A stretch of DNA of 54,194 nt from Ignavibacteriales bacterium (GTDB taxonomy: Bacteria > Bacteroidota > Ignavibacteria > Ignavibacteriales > Melioribacteraceae). Numbering within the stretch: position 1 is the stretch's first letter; the number at the start of each line of letters is the position of its first letter. The notes under the pieces are model-generated. The model saw nothing but the letters and a program-made list of their open reading frames with translations, searched no databases and was not told where the DNA came from. Below are positions 9,367 to 19,148 of this stretch, piece by piece. The DNA lies in contig JAFGPR010000094.1 in the NCBI GenBank assembly GCA_016936095.1, forward strand, positions 1 to 54,194, read 5' to 3'. The translations under genes and the position numbers were made by a program.

Positions 9367-9664
9367 GTAATAGCCCCTGGTATAGAGAAAATAACATCAG
9401 AAAAAGAATATGAAAATATAGAGGTATAAACTCTGTGTGTCTCTGTGAAAAACTCTGTGCGACTCTCCCGCCAAGTCGGGACAGGTGTGGTAAAAAAAAA
9501 CTTTACCACCGAGTATCGCGGAGTAAAGCATAAAGAAGTATAAACGATGCAGAGGTAAAAATAATAGACCCGGATATATAGAAAATAATATCAGAAAAGG
9601 AATATGAAAATATAGACATATAACCTCTGCGTAACTCTGCGTCCAACTTTGTGCCCTTTGCGGT
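9367..9664. repeat. ~194-bp-offset direct duplication containing two more CTCTG(T/C)G repeat copies
   Basis: 9371 TAGCCCCTGGTATAGAGAAAATAACATCAGAAAAAGAATATGAAAATATAGAGGTATAAACTCTGTG versus 9565 TAGACCCGGATATATAGAAAATAATATCAGAAAAGGAATATGAAAATATAGACATATAACCTCTGCG. Confidence 0.85.
9465..9485 (+). repeat. short GC-rich element inserted in second CTCTGTG repeat
   Basis: CTCCCGCCAAGTCGGGACAGG interrupts GCGACT/TGTGGT relative to copy 1 (GCGACTTTGTGGT). Confidence 0.6.
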
Positions 9665-9687
9665 AAAAAAAACTTAAGCGGACCTTT

Positions 9688-9705
9688 CCCTACTTGGCGG
9701 GTGAG
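9688..9705 (-). repeat. inverted copy of the short GC-rich element
   Basis: CCCTACTTGGCGGGTGAG is the reverse complement of CTCACCCGCCAAGTAGGG. Confidence 0.55.
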
Positions 9706-9803
9706 TTTCGCAAATTAAGTAGCAAATAAAAAAATGTAAGGAAAAGAATATGGTTTGCTGTAGGTAAAATAAAAAAGAAACCCCGAATTTCTTCAGGGGC
9801 AAA

Positions 9804-9822
9804 CTAATGATACTATCATTAG
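9804..9822. promoter_or_regulatory. perfect 9+1+9 palindrome, possible operator
   Basis: CTAATGATA-C-TATCATTAG, 165 bp upstream of the ImmA/IrrE gene. Confidence 0.4.
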
Positions 9823-9986
9823 CGCTGTAAAAATCTGTTGCAAAAATAACTACCATTATAATAATATAAAAATTATTTTCATTAAGATTGTTTTATTTAA
9901 GATACATTACGATAAAAATAAAATTTAAAGGAATTAGTTTGAAATATTTAATTTCATATTCACACAAAATTTACTAACTTTACATT

Positions 9987-11117
9987 ATGAAAATGGAAAT
10001 TAATGTAAACACAGATATTTTAGTTTGGGCAATAGAGCGTGCAGGTTACAATTTAGAGGAGATATCTTTAAAAGTGCCTAATATCTTTTCTTGGATTAGT
10101 GGAGATAAAAAACCAACGTTAAAGCAGTTAGAAAAGTTTGCTCAAAAAACCTATTTACCTTTCGGTTATCTATTTTTGGATAACCCACCCATTGAAAAAA
10201 ATCCAATTCCATTTTTTAGAACAGAGCAAGTTGGAGAACATAAAATAAGTTTAAATGTTTATGATTCTATCCTTATTGCTCAAGAAAGACAAGAATGGTT
10301 GGCGAACTATCTAAAAGAAAATGAATATCTACCATTGGATTTTGTAGGTAGATTTAAAAGCCACAGTGATATTAAGGAAATAGTAAAAGATATACGAACT
10401 ACCCTAAATCTTTCTGATTCATGGGCAAGTGAATTTCCTAATTGGGAAAAAGCAAGAGAATATTTAACTCAAGTAATAGAAGAAGTCGGTGTAATAATAA
10501 GTTCTAGTAGTATAGTTGGTAATAATGTATATAGAAAAATTAAAGTAAATGAATGTAGGGGGTTTGTTTTAATTGACAATTATGTCCCTTTTATGTTTAT
10601 CAATTCTTCTGATAGCAAATCTGCACAACTTTTTACAATTGCTCACGAAATAGCACATATTTGGATTGGTGAAAGTGCAGGTTTTGACTTTCGTAATCTT
10701 CAACCCGCTAATAATCATATCGAATTATTATGTAATAAAATTGCTGCCGAGCTTTTAGTACCTTCTGATCTATTAAAGAAAAAATGGGATGCTGAAAAAG
10801 GTATAGAATATTTAGCAAGAGAATTTAAAGTAAGTCAAATAGTTATCGCTCGCCGATTGCTTGATTTGAACAAATTGAATAAAAATGATTTTTTCAAATT
10901 TTACAATAACTATATTAACCTTGAAGTTCGTAGTAAAGAAACCGGTAATAACGGAGGCGATTTTTATAGTACTGCAAAAAAACGTCTCAATAAAAGATTT
11001 TTATATTTTGTTAATCAGGCAGTTAATGAAAGTAAACTTTTGATTAGGGACGCTTATCGTCTTACGGGTTTGCGAGGAGGCGCCTATAACAAATTGATAA
11101 AGGAGCATCTTCTCTAA
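9987..11117 (+). CDS. ImmA/IrrE family metallo-endopeptidase with N-terminal Xre-like region
   Basis: LFTIAHEIAHIWIGES (HExxH); N-term ISLKVPNIFSWISGDKKPTLKQLEKFAQKTYLPFGYLFLDNPP. Confidence 0.88.
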   Translation: MKMEINVNTDILVWAIERAGYNLEEISLKVPNIFSWISGDKKPTLKQLEKFAQKTYLPFGYLFLDNPPIEKNPIPFFRTEQVGEHKISLNVYDSILIAQERQEWLANYLKENEYLPLDFVGRFKSHSDIKEIVKDIRTTLNLSDSWASEFPNWEKAREYLTQVIEEVGVIISSSSIVGNNVYRKIKVNECRGFVLIDNYVPFMFINSSDSKSAQLFTIAHEIAHIWIGESAGFDFRNLQPANNHIELLCNKIAAELLVPSDLLKKKWDAEKGIEYLAREFKVSQIVIARRLLDLNKLNKNDFFKFYNNYINLEVRSKETGNNGGDFYSTAKKRLNKRFLYFVNQAVNESKLLIRDAYRLTGLRGGAYNKLIKEHLL

Positions 11118-11623
11118 TGTCCATTTTCATACTTGATAGCAATTTTTTTATTCAAGCACATAGAATAAATTATCCTATTGATGTTGCATTAGGATTTTGG
11201 AATCTTGTCAAATCAATTTCTATTGAAGGTAAAATAATTAGTATTGATAAAGTAAAAAATGAAATTTATAAAAATGACGATGAGTTGAAAAAATGGACAG
11301 AGAACAACTTACCATCCGATTTTTTCAAAAACACGAACCAAGAAATTGTATTGGAGAACTATAAAAAAGTAATTCTTTGGGCTGATTCCAAAAAAGATTT
11401 TTATTTACAAAAGGCGGTAAATGATTTTTTTGAATCTGAAAACGCTGATCCTTGGTTGGTTGCCTTTGCTCTTTCTTTATCTGAGAACTGTTCTATTGTT
11501 ACACATGAAATTAGCGAGCCAAATAGAAAGTCAAAAATTAAGATACCTGAAGTTTGTAATGCATTTAATGTTAATTATGTTAATACAATTCAAATGTTTA
11601 GGACGATAAATGTCACTTTTTAA
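11117..11623 (+). CDS. DUF4411-type PIN domain protein
   Basis: [37 protein letters not shown]; overlaps upstream stop (TAATG). Confidence 0.85.
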   Translation: MSIFILDSNFFIQAHRINYPIDVALGFWNLVKSISIEGKIISIDKVKNEIYKNDDELKKWTENNLPSDFFKNTNQEIVLENYKKVILWADSKKDFYLQKAVNDFFESENADPWLVAFALSLSENCSIVTHEISEPNRKSKIKIPEVCNAFNVNYVNTIQMFRTINVTF

Positions 11624-12119
11624 TTAACTCCAAAGACTTTTTATAATCCCCCTCCGAAAAGCAAACAAAAATCACTTTTTCAATAGTTTCGTCATTTTTC
11701 AAAAAATCTCTTACGGTTTTAATTGCTATTTGTGTTGCTCTTTCGAATGGAAATCTATAGACGCCAGTACTAATTGCCGGGAAGGCAATTGTCTTACAAT
11801 CATTTTCGACCGCTAATTTTAATGAATTCCTATAACAATCGGCAAGTAATTCATCCTCGTTTTTATTACCACCATACCAGACAGGTCCTACAGTATGGAT
11901 AACAAATTTAGCTGGTAAATTATAACCTTTAGTAATTTTTGCTTCACCTGTTTCGCAACCATTCAGTGTTTTGCATTCTGCCAATAATTCCGGACCGGCT
12001 GCACGGTGAATTGCTCCGTCAACACCTCCCCCACCCAATAGAGTCTTATTTGCCGCATTTACTATTGCATCGACCTTGACCGATGTTGTATCGCCAAGTA
12101 ATATCTCAATTTTATTCAT
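11613..12119 (-). CDS. macro-domain protein (O-acetyl-ADP-ribose deacetylase-like)
   Basis: [53 protein letters not shown]. Confidence 0.93.
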   Translation of the reverse strand: MNKIEILLGDTTSVKVDAIVNAANKTLLGGGGVDGAIHRAAGPELLAECKTLNGCETGEAKITKGYNLPAKFVIHTVGPVWYGGNKNEDELLADCYRNSLKLAVENDCKTIAFPAISTGVYRFPFERATQIAIKTVRDFLKNDETIEKVIFVCFSEGDYKKSLELIKK

Positions 12120-12137
12120 AAGAATATTATGGAAGAA

Positions 12138-12557
12138 TTATTTAATAAGTTCAGCAACTTCCAATTCGTTTTCCGAGAGAGATTTTGGATGGTTTTTAAT
12201 TATCTCTTGCAGATTTTTCATAAACCAGGTTTCCCCTAAACTATTTTCATTAGCAACATTCTTTAGCCATTCTAATTCCATCGGATCAATGTCCTTGTCT
12301 ACAATTGCAGTTTTCATTCCATCTTTGATAAAACTTTCAGCAATTATTCTTTCTGAAAATTTCGGTGGTTCATCTCCCAGATAAGGATTATCCAACAATT
12401 CGTCAATTGCATTTTCGCAAAATACTTTTTCAAATCCTAAAGTTTTCCCCACTTTCATTATATATTTTTTTTCTTCAGCAGTAATTTTTTTGTCTTTTCC
12501 TATTAATAAAAGTAGTCCTTTGAAGTATTGGCTTTTATCTATTATTTCCCATTGCAT
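12138..12557 (-). CDS. TerB-like helical protein
   Basis: GLLLLIGKDKKITAEEKKYIMKVGKTLGF and IDPMELEWLKNVANENSL resemble TerB-fold repeats. Confidence 0.5.
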   Translation of the reverse strand: MQWEIIDKSQYFKGLLLLIGKDKKITAEEKKYIMKVGKTLGFEKVFCENAIDELLDNPYLGDEPPKFSERIIAESFIKDGMKTAIVDKDIDPMELEWLKNVANENSLGETWFMKNLQEIIKNHPKSLSENELEVAELIK

Positions 12558-12635
12558 ATTTAAACTCGACAGATATTATTTGATTCTCAAATCTAAAATA
12601 GTAAAACAAATTTAATTAATAAATGAATAAATTTT

Positions 12636-13526
12636 TCACACAAGAAATAAAATTGCAACTCCGACAACAGCTAAAAAAGCACCCAAAATTGAAGCACTTG
12701 TCAGTTGCTCTTTATAGATGATTTTAACTAACGGCAACATTAGTATCGGAGGTGTAGCCATAATTGTTGAGGCAATTCCAACTTGTGTATTAGCAACGGA
12801 GATCAAACTAAAAGTTATTCCAAGAAATGGTCCGATTATCGAACCGATTAATGTAAAAAGCAATGCTTTTTTATCTTTTATAAATGTCTTAACAGCTTTT
12901 TGAATAATTTTTCTGTAAACAAAAAATGGGATAAGAACAAGAAATGAAATTACTATTCGGATAAATGCGGCAACAAAACCATTTATCTCACCTTCGTTGA
13001 ATGCAACTTTTGCAAAGATCAAACCTACACCCTGCCCTAACGCTCCACCCATTGCATATAAGATACCTATCTTATTAATTTTTTCTGATTGCTTTGCTCC
13101 GACTTCTCTCTGAGTAATTACTATCCCAATTCCGAATATCGTAATTATTATTCCGATGATTCCGACAATGCTTAAAGATTCATCAAGGAAAAAATATGCT
13201 AAAACTGCCGCAATCGGCGGAGCTAACGCCATAAACAGCATACTGATTCTTGCACCAAGTATTTGAAATGCTTTGAATAAGCAACTATCACCAAAAACTA
13301 ATCCAATAATTCCGCTGATAATTAAATTGATGTATTGAGTTGATGATAGATTAAACTCCAACTGGACAATTAAAATTACCAAGGAAAGTAAGACAATAGC
13401 AAAAAATAATCTTGTAATATTGACTAAAGCAGAACCGACTCTAATAGACGCTTCTGTAAAGACAATTGATGTACCTGACCAAAAAACTGCAGTTATAAGA
13501 GCTGCAAATTCACCCCAAAGTGGCAT
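12636..13526 (-). CDS. EamA/DMT family transporter
   Basis: 10-TM hydrophobic pattern, duplicated EamA domains. Confidence 0.9.
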   Translation of the reverse strand: MPLWGEFAALITAVFWSGTSIVFTEASIRVGSALVNITRLFFAIVLLSLVILIVQLEFNLSSTQYINLIISGIIGLVFGDSCLFKAFQILGARISMLFMALAPPIAAVLAYFFLDESLSIVGIIGIIITIFGIGIVITQREVGAKQSEKINKIGILYAMGGALGQGVGLIFAKVAFNEGEINGFVAAFIRIVISFLVLIPFFVYRKIIQKAVKTFIKDKKALLFTLIGSIIGPFLGITFSLISVANTQVGIASTIMATPPILMLPLVKIIYKEQLTSASILGAFLAVVGVAILFLV

Positions 13527-13659
13527 AAATCTTAAGATTTTTTATTAAATAATATTATAACATCGATATTTAAAAATACTTACTTAAATTTAAAAAACAA
13601 TATCTTTTGATAAAATTTAATTTTTCACTACCTTTAAAACCAATTTTTTGGAAAATTCT

Positions 13660-14535
13660 ATGATTTCAAGTATGACCGGTTTTGGGCGTGGAATAGTCAA
13701 ACATAATGATTTGATTATTGATGCCGAAATTAAATCACTAAATAACAGATTTTTAGATTTAATCGTAAAATTACCGCCTGAATTTAACGGGCTCGAATAT
13801 ACTATCAGAAAAATAGTATCGGAAAATATTACAAGAGGAAAGGTTGTATTAAATATTAATATTAAAAATAATGAATTTAATCACGGATATTTGACTTTTA
13901 ATCCGAACCAACTGAAGCAGGTAATTAAACTTGTAAATAATATTAAAAAGATTTCAAATGATAAAAGTACAATTGACTTAAATACTTTATTGAATTTCAA
14001 GGAATTATTTATATCTACCTCTATCCCTAATCCGCAGGATAATTACGATCTCATATTAAAAGCTGTTTTGTCTGCTGTTGATAATCTTAAAAAGATGAGA
14101 TTGAAAGAGGGTAAAGAATTAAAAGCGGATTTTATTTTAAGAATAAAAAAAATTCAGAATTATGTAACCGAAATAGAAAAGAAAACTAGAAGTTCAATTA
14201 ATGAATACTTTGAAAAAATCAAAGTTAGAAGCATTAAACTATTGGAACAACTAAAGCATAATGAAGACCTATTGAAGATGGAGTTAGCAATTCTAACTGA
14301 ACGACATGATATAACCGAAGAATGTGTCCGATTAAAAAGTCATTTGAAAATGTTTTTAAGTACTCTAAACTCTCCTGACGAAATTGGTCGTAAACTAGAT
14401 TTTATTAGTCAGGAAATGAACAGGGAAATAAATACTATCAACAGCAAAACTGTTTCTGCCGAGATAACAAAAAATGGCATCCTTATTAAAGAGGAATTAG
14501 AAAAAATAAGAGAGCAAATTCAAAATATAGAGTAA
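13660..14535 (+). CDS. YicC family protein
   Basis: MISSMTGFGRG start (ATG preferred over the track's TTG at 13648) and C-terminal GRKLDFISQEMNREINTINSK. Confidence 0.95.
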   Translation: MISSMTGFGRGIVKHNDLIIDAEIKSLNNRFLDLIVKLPPEFNGLEYTIRKIVSENITRGKVVLNINIKNNEFNHGYLTFNPNQLKQVIKLVNNIKKISNDKSTIDLNTLLNFKELFISTSIPNPQDNYDLILKAVLSAVDNLKKMRLKEGKELKADFILRIKKIQNYVTEIEKKTRSSINEYFEKIKVRSIKLLEQLKHNEDLLKMELAILTERHDITEECVRLKSHLKMFLSTLNSPDEIGRKLDFISQEMNREINTINSKTVSAEITKNGILIKEELEKIREQIQNIE

Positions 14536-14538
14536 GAT

Positions 14539-15096
14539 TTGAAAAGTTATAAACTCATTGTTTTTTCTGCGCCGAGCGGTTCAGGTAAAACAACTTTAGT
14601 AAAATATATATTAAATAAATTCCCTGATTTCGTTTTTTCTATTTCAGCCACCACTCGACCAAAAAGGGAAAATGAGGAAAATGGTGTAGAGTATTTTTTC
14701 CATTCAGAAAAGGAATTTGAAGAAAAAATAAAAAATAATGAATTTATTGAATGGGAAAGATTTTACGATTATTACTATGGAACTTTGAAAAGTTTTATTG
14801 AAGAAAAAATAGAACAAGAAAAAGTTGTTATATTTGAATTAGATGTAAAAGGTGCATTGAATTTTAAAAAAATTTATCCCGATTCAGTACTTGTTTTTAT
14901 TTCACCACCTGATTTCGAAACTTTAGAAAAACGGTTGACCGAAAGAGCGACTGAATCAAAAATTGATTTGATTAAAAGACTTGAAAGGGCAAAATTAGAA
15001 ATGTCATTTAAGGATAAATTTGATTATATTATTATGAACGATAATTTAGAGAAAGCAAAAAAAGAAATAATTGAAATAATTAAAAAAGAAATATAA
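14539..15096 (+). CDS. gmk: guanylate kinase
   Basis: LIVFSAPSGSGKTTLVKYIL, SATTRPKRENEENGVEYFF; TTG start. Confidence 0.96.
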   Translation: MKSYKLIVFSAPSGSGKTTLVKYILNKFPDFVFSISATTRPKRENEENGVEYFFHSEKEFEEKIKNNEFIEWERFYDYYYGTLKSFIEEKIEQEKVVIFELDVKGALNFKKIYPDSVLVFISPPDFETLEKRLTERATESKIDLIKRLERAKLEMSFKDKFDYIIMNDNLEKAKKEIIEIIKKEI

Positions 15097-15097
15097 T

Positions 15098-15412
15098 ATG
15101 GAGAATAAAATGAAATTAAAACCTGTAAATCTGGATACAATCCTTGAAAAAAGCGAAAGTGTGTATGAAGCTGCAATGATTTCAGCAAAAAGAGCTCGTC
15201 GTTTAATTGACGAAACCAAACTAGAGTATAACACATTAATAAATCAAATCATTATCAATCCTGAAGATGATCTTGAAGAAAAGCATAATCCTGAACAATT
15301 TAAAATCTCATTACAGTTTGAAAACAGACCAAAACCACATTTAGAGGCATTACGCGAATTAATAGAAGGTAAACTTTTATTCAAGTATCGAGATGATAAA
15401 GTAAAGCTATAA
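15098..15412 (+). CDS. rpoZ: RNA polymerase omega-like subunit
   Basis: YEAAMISAKRARRLIDETK; position between gmk and udg. Confidence 0.8.
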   Translation: MENKMKLKPVNLDTILEKSESVYEAAMISAKRARRLIDETKLEYNTLINQIIINPEDDLEEKHNPEQFKISLQFENRPKPHLEALRELIEGKLLFKYRDDKVKL

Positions 15413-15419
15413 ATAATTA

Positions 15420-16181
15420 TTGATGGAAGAAAATATTAAAAATAAAATAATTGAATCTCTGGAAATCCAAAAATTGATTTTTGGAGAGGAATTATATTCC
15501 AGAATTGAATTAACTGAAAAGCCAATAGAAAAAAAAACTTCTTCCATTTTAACTACTGCTGAAAAAATAACGATTGAATCAAGTAGTAATTTATTCGCGG
15601 CTGAATTCGAAAATGCTCAAACACTTGATGAATTATTCAAACTAATTCACACTTGCCAAAAATGTTCACTTGGACAGACAAGGAAAAATTTTGTTTTTGG
15701 TGCCGGAAATCCAAATGCAAATGCAATGTTAATAGGTGAAGCACCAGGAGCTGATGAGGATGAACAAGGTGAACCTTTTGTTGGGCGTGCTGGACAACTA
15801 CTAACAAAGATTTTGAGTGCAATTAATTTTCAGCGTGAAGATGTTTATATTGCGAATATTTTAAAGTGTCGTCCACCGAATAACAGGAATCCACTTCCAA
15901 TCGAAATGGATACTTGCCGTCCTTACTTATTAAAGCAAATTGAATTAATTAAACCAAAAATCATTTTATGTCTTGGACTTGTTGCAGCTAACAATTTATT
16001 AAATAAGAATTCAACATTAGGCAATTTAAGAAACAATATTTACGAATTAAATGGAATTAAAGTACTGGTTACTTTTCATCCTGCAGCTTTACTGCGTAAT
16101 CCTAATTGGAAAAAAGACTGCTGGATAGATGTCCAAAATTTCAGAAAACTATACGATGAATTAGTTAAGCAGAGCGATTAA
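15420..16181 (+). CDS. family 4-type uracil-DNA glycosylase
   Basis: [61 protein letters not shown]. Confidence 0.94.
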   Translation: MMEENIKNKIIESLEIQKLIFGEELYSRIELTEKPIEKKTSSILTTAEKITIESSSNLFAAEFENAQTLDELFKLIHTCQKCSLGQTRKNFVFGAGNPNANAMLIGEAPGADEDEQGEPFVGRAGQLLTKILSAINFQREDVYIANILKCRPPNNRNPLPIEMDTCRPYLLKQIELIKPKIILCLGLVAANNLLNKNSTLGNLRNNIYELNGIKVLVTFHPAALLRNPNWKKDCWIDVQNFRKLYDELVKQSD

Positions 16182-16184
16182 AAA

Positions 16185-17618
16185 TTGAAAGATGTAGATA
16201 AAATAAAAGATTCACCCCGACAACCACCCGCAGCGGTTGAGGTTGAGAAATATGTTCTCGGTGCAATGCTGCTCGAAGAAGAAGCTATATCAAAAGTCCT
16301 CGATATATTGAAACCCGAATGTTTTTATGATAGAAAAAACAGAATAATTTTTGAAGCAGTTTTTGGATTGTTTAATGCGAATGAACCTGTCGATACTATT
16401 TCTGTAATTGAGGAATTAAAGAAAGACGGAAAATTAACCTCAGCAGGTGGAGCTGGGTTTATCAGCAAATTAACAGAAGACATATCTTCAGCTGCCAACG
16501 TAGAGTATCACTCAAGAGTAGTTCTCGAAAAATGGATTTTACGTGAGTTGATTAGTACATCTTTAGAAATCGCCGGTTCTGCTTATGATGGAAGCGACGA
16601 TGTGTTTGATATAGTTGATGCTGCCGAAGCCAGAATGATGAATATATCCCAGGAGGGATTAAAATCCTCTAGTCAGCCAATCGGTAAAATAATGATGGAA
16701 GCGCTGGAAATTATTGAAGCAGTACATTCACGAAAAGGAACAAGTTTATTCATTCCTTCCGGTTATAAAGAACTTGATAATATTATTGCGGGATTTCACA
16801 AATCCGATCTGATAGTTATAGCAGGTAGACCTGCGATGGGTAAAACTGCCTTTGCATTGTCTGTTGCACGAAATATTGCAATAGAGCAAAAACTACCCAT
16901 TGCATTTTTCAGTCTGGAGATGTCCGATGTTCAATTAGTTACCCGTATTCTCGCTGGTGAGCTGAAAATGAATGCACATAATTTAAGAACAGGTAAATTC
17001 AAGAAAGAAGAATATAAAAATAAAATTGTCGCGGTTACGAAAAAATTAACCGATGCACCAATTTATATTGATGATACACCATCACTTAATGTTATGCAAC
17101 TTAAAGCAAGAGCAAGAAGGTTAAAAGCCGAGAAAAAAATTGAACTTGTTATAGTTGACTATCTTCAATTTATGAATCCTACACAGCAAAAGATGGACAG
17201 TAGAGAAAGAGAAATTTCTTTAATTTCCCGTTCATTGAAAACTCTTGCAAAAGAACTTAATATACCTGTAATTGCATTATCCCAATTGAGCCGTGCAACA
17301 GAAACTGAAAGAAAAGACCGCAGACCAATGTTATCTCATTTACGAGAATCAGGAGCAATTGAACAAGACGCAGACGTTGTAATGTTTTTATACAGACCAG
17401 AAGTCTACGGAATTGATAATTTTTCCGATGATAGCACTTCAACAGAAGGTATTGCTGAAGTTATTGTTGCAAAACAGAGAAATGGACCTATTGGCGAAAT
17501 TCGTCTCAAATTTATCAAGGAATTTGCTCGTTTCGAAAATCTTGAACTTCAGCTGAAGGAAATACCAATGACCAATATACCCAAAGGATTAAAGGAGGAT
17601 GATTTTCCATTTGACTAA
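16185..17618 (+). CDS. dnaB: replicative DNA helicase DnaB
   Basis: AGRPAMGKTAFALSVARN; LVIVDYLQFM; SQLSRATETERKDRRPMLSHLRESGAIEQDADVVMFLYR; no intein. Confidence 0.97.
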   Translation: MKDVDKIKDSPRQPPAAVEVEKYVLGAMLLEEEAISKVLDILKPECFYDRKNRIIFEAVFGLFNANEPVDTISVIEELKKDGKLTSAGGAGFISKLTEDISSAANVEYHSRVVLEKWILRELISTSLEIAGSAYDGSDDVFDIVDAAEARMMNISQEGLKSSSQPIGKIMMEALEIIEAVHSRKGTSLFIPSGYKELDNIIAGFHKSDLIVIAGRPAMGKTAFALSVARNIAIEQKLPIAFFSLEMSDVQLVTRILAGELKMNAHNLRTGKFKKEEYKNKIVAVTKKLTDAPIYIDDTPSLNVMQLKARARRLKAEKKIELVIVDYLQFMNPTQQKMDSREREISLISRSLKTLAKELNIPVIALSQLSRATETERKDRRPMLSHLRESGAIEQDADVVMFLYRPEVYGIDNFSDDSTSTEGIAEVIVAKQRNGPIGEIRLKFIKEFARFENLELQLKEIPMTNIPKGLKEDDFPFD

Positions 17619-17650
17619 TTAATTTTTTTTTCAAATAAAAAGAGGCCAAA

Positions 17651-18439
17651 ATGAAAAAATTATTTATCATACTAACAGCTCTATCTTTTATGTTTGTCGC
17701 TTGTGATAAAGATAAAAAAGACACACCCAACGATGAAAACACTCCTCACGAACAAACCCAAAGTGATGATGAGAATCTAAATGAATATGACACACAAGGT
17801 AATAACGGTGACGACACAAATGTTCCACAAAATGCAAAATATGACTGGGAAGAAATTAATTTGTATTGTTCTGAAGCAGGGATTAATATTTCCTCATCAG
17901 AATTAGATAACGATGACCCTTATGCATTCGGACCTTATGGTGTGCATAATTTATTTGACAACGATCTGACAAAATGCTGGGCAGAAGGCGTTTCAGGAAG
18001 TGGTATCGGTGAGTATTTTATTTTTGGCATTGAAGAAGGCGTAACAAAATTACGCATTGCTAATGGATATCATAAATCAAAATCTTTATATGAGAACAAC
18101 AATAGAGTAAAAAAGTTCAAAGCAACAATTTATGTGGGTATTGAAAATTATTTTAAGATGACTGAATTATATTGTTTTTACAATAGCGTGAAATATGATC
18201 AAGAATTTACAATTAGCTTACCCGACGAAATGAAGACACACGAAGTTATGTTTCCTGTTGATTGGGAAGAATTAATTGCATTCCGCGAAGCCGTTATTGA
18301 GGATTACATGGGAGATTATAGCGATCCTACGAAAGGTGAAATTACTGTTTGGTTCTTACTTAAACTTGAAATTGCTGATATTTACAAGGGTAAAAAACAT
18401 GATGACACTTGTGTCTCCGATGTATGGGTAGAATATTAA
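17651..18439 (+). CDS. lipoprotein with discoidin/NADase-type glycan-binding-like domain
   Basis: lipobox-like LSFMFVAC; FGPYGVHNLFDNDLTKCWAEGVSGSGIGEYF...NGYHKSKSLYENNNRVKKFKATIYV. Confidence 0.65.
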   Translation: MKKLFIILTALSFMFVACDKDKKDTPNDENTPHEQTQSDDENLNEYDTQGNNGDDTNVPQNAKYDWEEINLYCSEAGINISSSELDNDDPYAFGPYGVHNLFDNDLTKCWAEGVSGSGIGEYFIFGIEEGVTKLRIANGYHKSKSLYENNNRVKKFKATIYVGIENYFKMTELYCFYNSVKYDQEFTISLPDEMKTHEVMFPVDWEELIAFREAVIEDYMGDYSDPTKGEITVWFLLKLEIADIYKGKKHDDTCVSDVWVEY

Positions 18440-19134
18440 TTAATGTGTGTTTAAAATTGAAAATTAAATTATTTTTAGTATTAACAATTTTTTATTTTCC
18501 TCGTGATTTGAGTTTAAATATTTCTCCAAACACAAATCCAAATTACGAGGAAATTCTATTATTCTGTTCAAATACTAATCCTTACATAGCATCGTCTGAA
18601 TATGGGAATGAAGACATTCGTGGTTTCGGACCATACGGACCTCATAATTTATTCGATAAAAATCCTTCCACCTGCTGGACAGAAGGTTCAAACAACAAAG
18701 GGATTAATGAATATGTGTTTTGCGGGCTTCCTGAAAATTCACAAAAACTTCATTTCAGAAACGGTAACTGCAAAAGTCAAAGCGAATTCAGAAAGTCCAA
18801 CAGGTGCAGAGAAATATCAGTTCAAATTTATATTGCTGCACATATTCTTGGAAATGAGATAGAAGCCTTTTGTGTTTATGAAGGAATTAAATACGAAACA
18901 AAAATCTTTGCTGTAAAAGATACAAAAGATATACAGATATTCGACTTGAATATTGATTGGAGCAAATTAATCCAAAATAAAAATTCACTTTTGTCAAACT
19001 ATATAAAGTTATATGAGCTGATTGATCCAAGCGAAGCAATGGCTCTTTTCCTCGTAAAAATCCAAATTACCGATATCTATTCAGATACAGGAACTATCGG
19101 AACAAGCATTTCAGATATTTGGTTTTCTAAGTAA
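18424..19134 (+). CDS. secreted tandem paralog of preceding protein
   Basis: FGPYGPHNLFDKNPSTCWTEGSNNKGINEYV; start uncertain (ATG 18424 or TTG 18457). Confidence 0.65.
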   Translation: MGRILINVCLKLKIKLFLVLTIFYFPRDLSLNISPNTNPNYEEILLFCSNTNPYIASSEYGNEDIRGFGPYGPHNLFDKNPSTCWTEGSNNKGINEYVFCGLPENSQKLHFRNGNCKSQSEFRKSNRCREISVQIYIAAHILGNEIEAFCVYEGIKYETKIFAVKDTKDIQIFDLNIDWSKLIQNKNSLLSNYIKLYELIDPSEAMALFLVKIQITDIYSDTGTIGTSISDIWFSK

Positions 19135-19148
19135 ATAAAATACTTAGT

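Noticed and set aside
9674-9856. ORF 9674-9856 (-)
   Set aside because: Falls in the repeat-rich intergenic region; protein is low-complexity with no domain
15024-15236. Antisense ORFs over gmk/rpoZ
   Set aside because: Two overlapping frames opposite conserved genes; no supporting domain
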